Shown here piece by piece: positions 63,402 to 64,000 of a DNA stretch of 64,000 bases (position 1 is its first letter; every line of letters starts with the position of its first letter). A program made the translations under genes and the position numbers. Source of the stretch: Methylomonas sp. ZR1 (lineage in GTDB: Bacteria; Pseudomonadota; Gammaproteobacteria; Methylococcales; Methylomonadaceae). Where the stretch lies: contig NZ_RCST01000001.1 of assembly GCF_013141865.1 (NCBI RefSeq), positions 1,798,001-1,862,000 on the forward strand, in the 5' to 3' direction. The notes beneath the pieces were generated by a model. It was given only the letters and a program-made list of their open reading frames with translations, searched no databases and was not told the DNA's origin.

Positions 63402-64000
63402 ATGAAAAAAACTAGCTTTGTTGCCGGCCTGCTCGTTCTGAGCGCCAACACTGCCTTCGCTCAACAAGCCCCCGGCGACGCCCCCAAACCGCCGCTAGGC
63501 TTTTTCGTTACCAGTGTTGGCTCCGGCAAAGGCGCGGATTTGGGCGGCTTGGCGGGCGCGGATGCACATTGCCAAAAACTGGCGAGTGACGTCGGTGCTG
63601 GCAACCGTACCTGGCGCGCCTATTTGAGCACCCAGGCCACGGCCGACCAACCCGCCGTCAACGCTCGCGACCGGATCGGCAACGGCCCCTGGGCCAATGC
63701 TAACGGCGCGATCGTTGCCAACGATGTTGCCCATCTGCATGGCGATACCGTGGAGTTAGGTCAATTGGGCAACAACGTGCATCGCACCACCAACCTCACC
63801 GAAAAAGGCGCGCAAATCAATGGCGTCGGCGCTACCCCTAACCAGCACGACCTGATTACCGGCTCCAAACCGGATGGCCGCGCCTACACCGATGCCGCCG
63901 ACCACACCTGTAAAAACTACACCAGTAGCGGCGAAGGCAGCGTTCGCGTCGGCCACTCAGACCGCACCAACCGCGGCGCCACCGGCGGCAATGTCTCCTG
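63402..64000 (+). CDS. Exported lectin-like protein, cut by the window end
   Basis: At least 199 residues, open at the window edge. It begins with a signal peptide (MKKTSFVAGLLVLSANTAFA), then the lectin / endostatin-like pattern GFFVTSVGSGKGADLGGLAG, DAHCQKLA, TWRAYLS, ARDRIGNGPW and SDRTN. AGAGA precedes the ATG by 7 nt. Exported proteins of this type are common in Proteobacteria; ligand unknown. Confidence 0.85.
   Translation, partial: MKKTSFVAGLLVLSANTAFAQQAPGDAPKPPLGFFVTSVGSGKGADLGGLAGADAHCQKLASDVGAGNRTWRAYLSTQATADQPAVNARDRIGNGPWANANGAIVANDVAHLHGDTVELGQLGNNVHRTTNLTEKGAQINGVGATPNQHDLITGSKPDGRAYTDAADHTCKNYTSSGEGSVRVGHSDRTNRGATGGNVS

Overview
The window looks like chromosome of a gammaproteobacterial methylotroph or methanotroph of the Methylomonas / Methylococcaceae type. 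The clearest sign is a complete formaldehyde-activating enzyme gene (fae, 567-1082). It sits beside a histidine-rich SmbP-like metal-binding protein and a DsbD/ScsB-like periplasmic thiol reductase with its thioredoxin-like partner. No rRNA, tRNA or CRISPR array was seen.

Layout. 1-8.1 kb: housekeeping and C1-related genes (smbP-like, fae, dsbD-like, redoxin, hydrolase, GNAT, small regulator, PhyH-type dioxygenase, cytochrome c'-like lipoprotein). 8.1-8.8 kb: a small foreign unit, a P-loop kinase-like gene with an integron attC-like half site, bounded by 15-bp inverted repeats. 8.9-12.2 kb: a five-gene minus-strand operon of exported and membrane proteins of unknown role. 12.3-12.8 kb: a promoter followed by a GC-rich, highly structured, probably non-coding RNA resembling the HEARO / IscB omega-RNA class. 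13.1-16.4 kb: an AT-rich island with two micro-ORFs and three translationally overlapping genes: a calcineurin-like phosphoesterase, a stand-alone B3/B4 (PheRS-beta editing) domain, and a 2-oxoglutarate Fe(II) oxygenase of the BesD type. 17.7-20.3 kb: umuDC divergent from an SRAP/YedK gene.

About 21.3-40.6 kb is an integrated mobile element related in gene content to the SXT/R391, IncA/C and SGI1 family. It has a MOBH relaxase, TraD coupling protein, DUF4400 protein, a TrfA-type replication initiator with eight iterons and a DnaA box, a MobI-like protein next to an oriT-like intergenic region, only the TraF-TraH-TraG part of the mating apparatus, FlhC/FlhD-like activators (compare SetCD, AcaCD, SgaCD), a lytic transglycosylase, a Fic protein and a short tyrosine recombinase. 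The rest of the conjugation pilus and channel is absent from the window, so it looks helper-dependent or decayed. Three copies of a 17-6-17 palindrome mark two of its control regions and suggest one common regulator.

40.9-49.4 kb carries a MocR-type regulator and a full Nit1C nitrilase cluster (MSMEG_0572, nitrilase, radical SAM, GNAT, AIR-synthase-like, glycosyltransferase, MSMEG_0570, flavoprotein), a cluster linked in other bacteria to cyanide assimilation and nitrogen starvation. 50-58.5 kb is an envelope cluster: coiled-coil protein, two lipoproteins (one patatin-like phospholipase), a SUMF1-domain protein lacking the catalytic cysteines, two cysteine-bearing exported proteins and a double alpha/beta hydrolase. 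59.3-64 kb ends with an LtaS-like sulfatase-fold membrane protein, a CDP-alcohol phosphatidyltransferase, a flippase-like membrane protein and the start of an exported lectin-like protein cut by the window edge.
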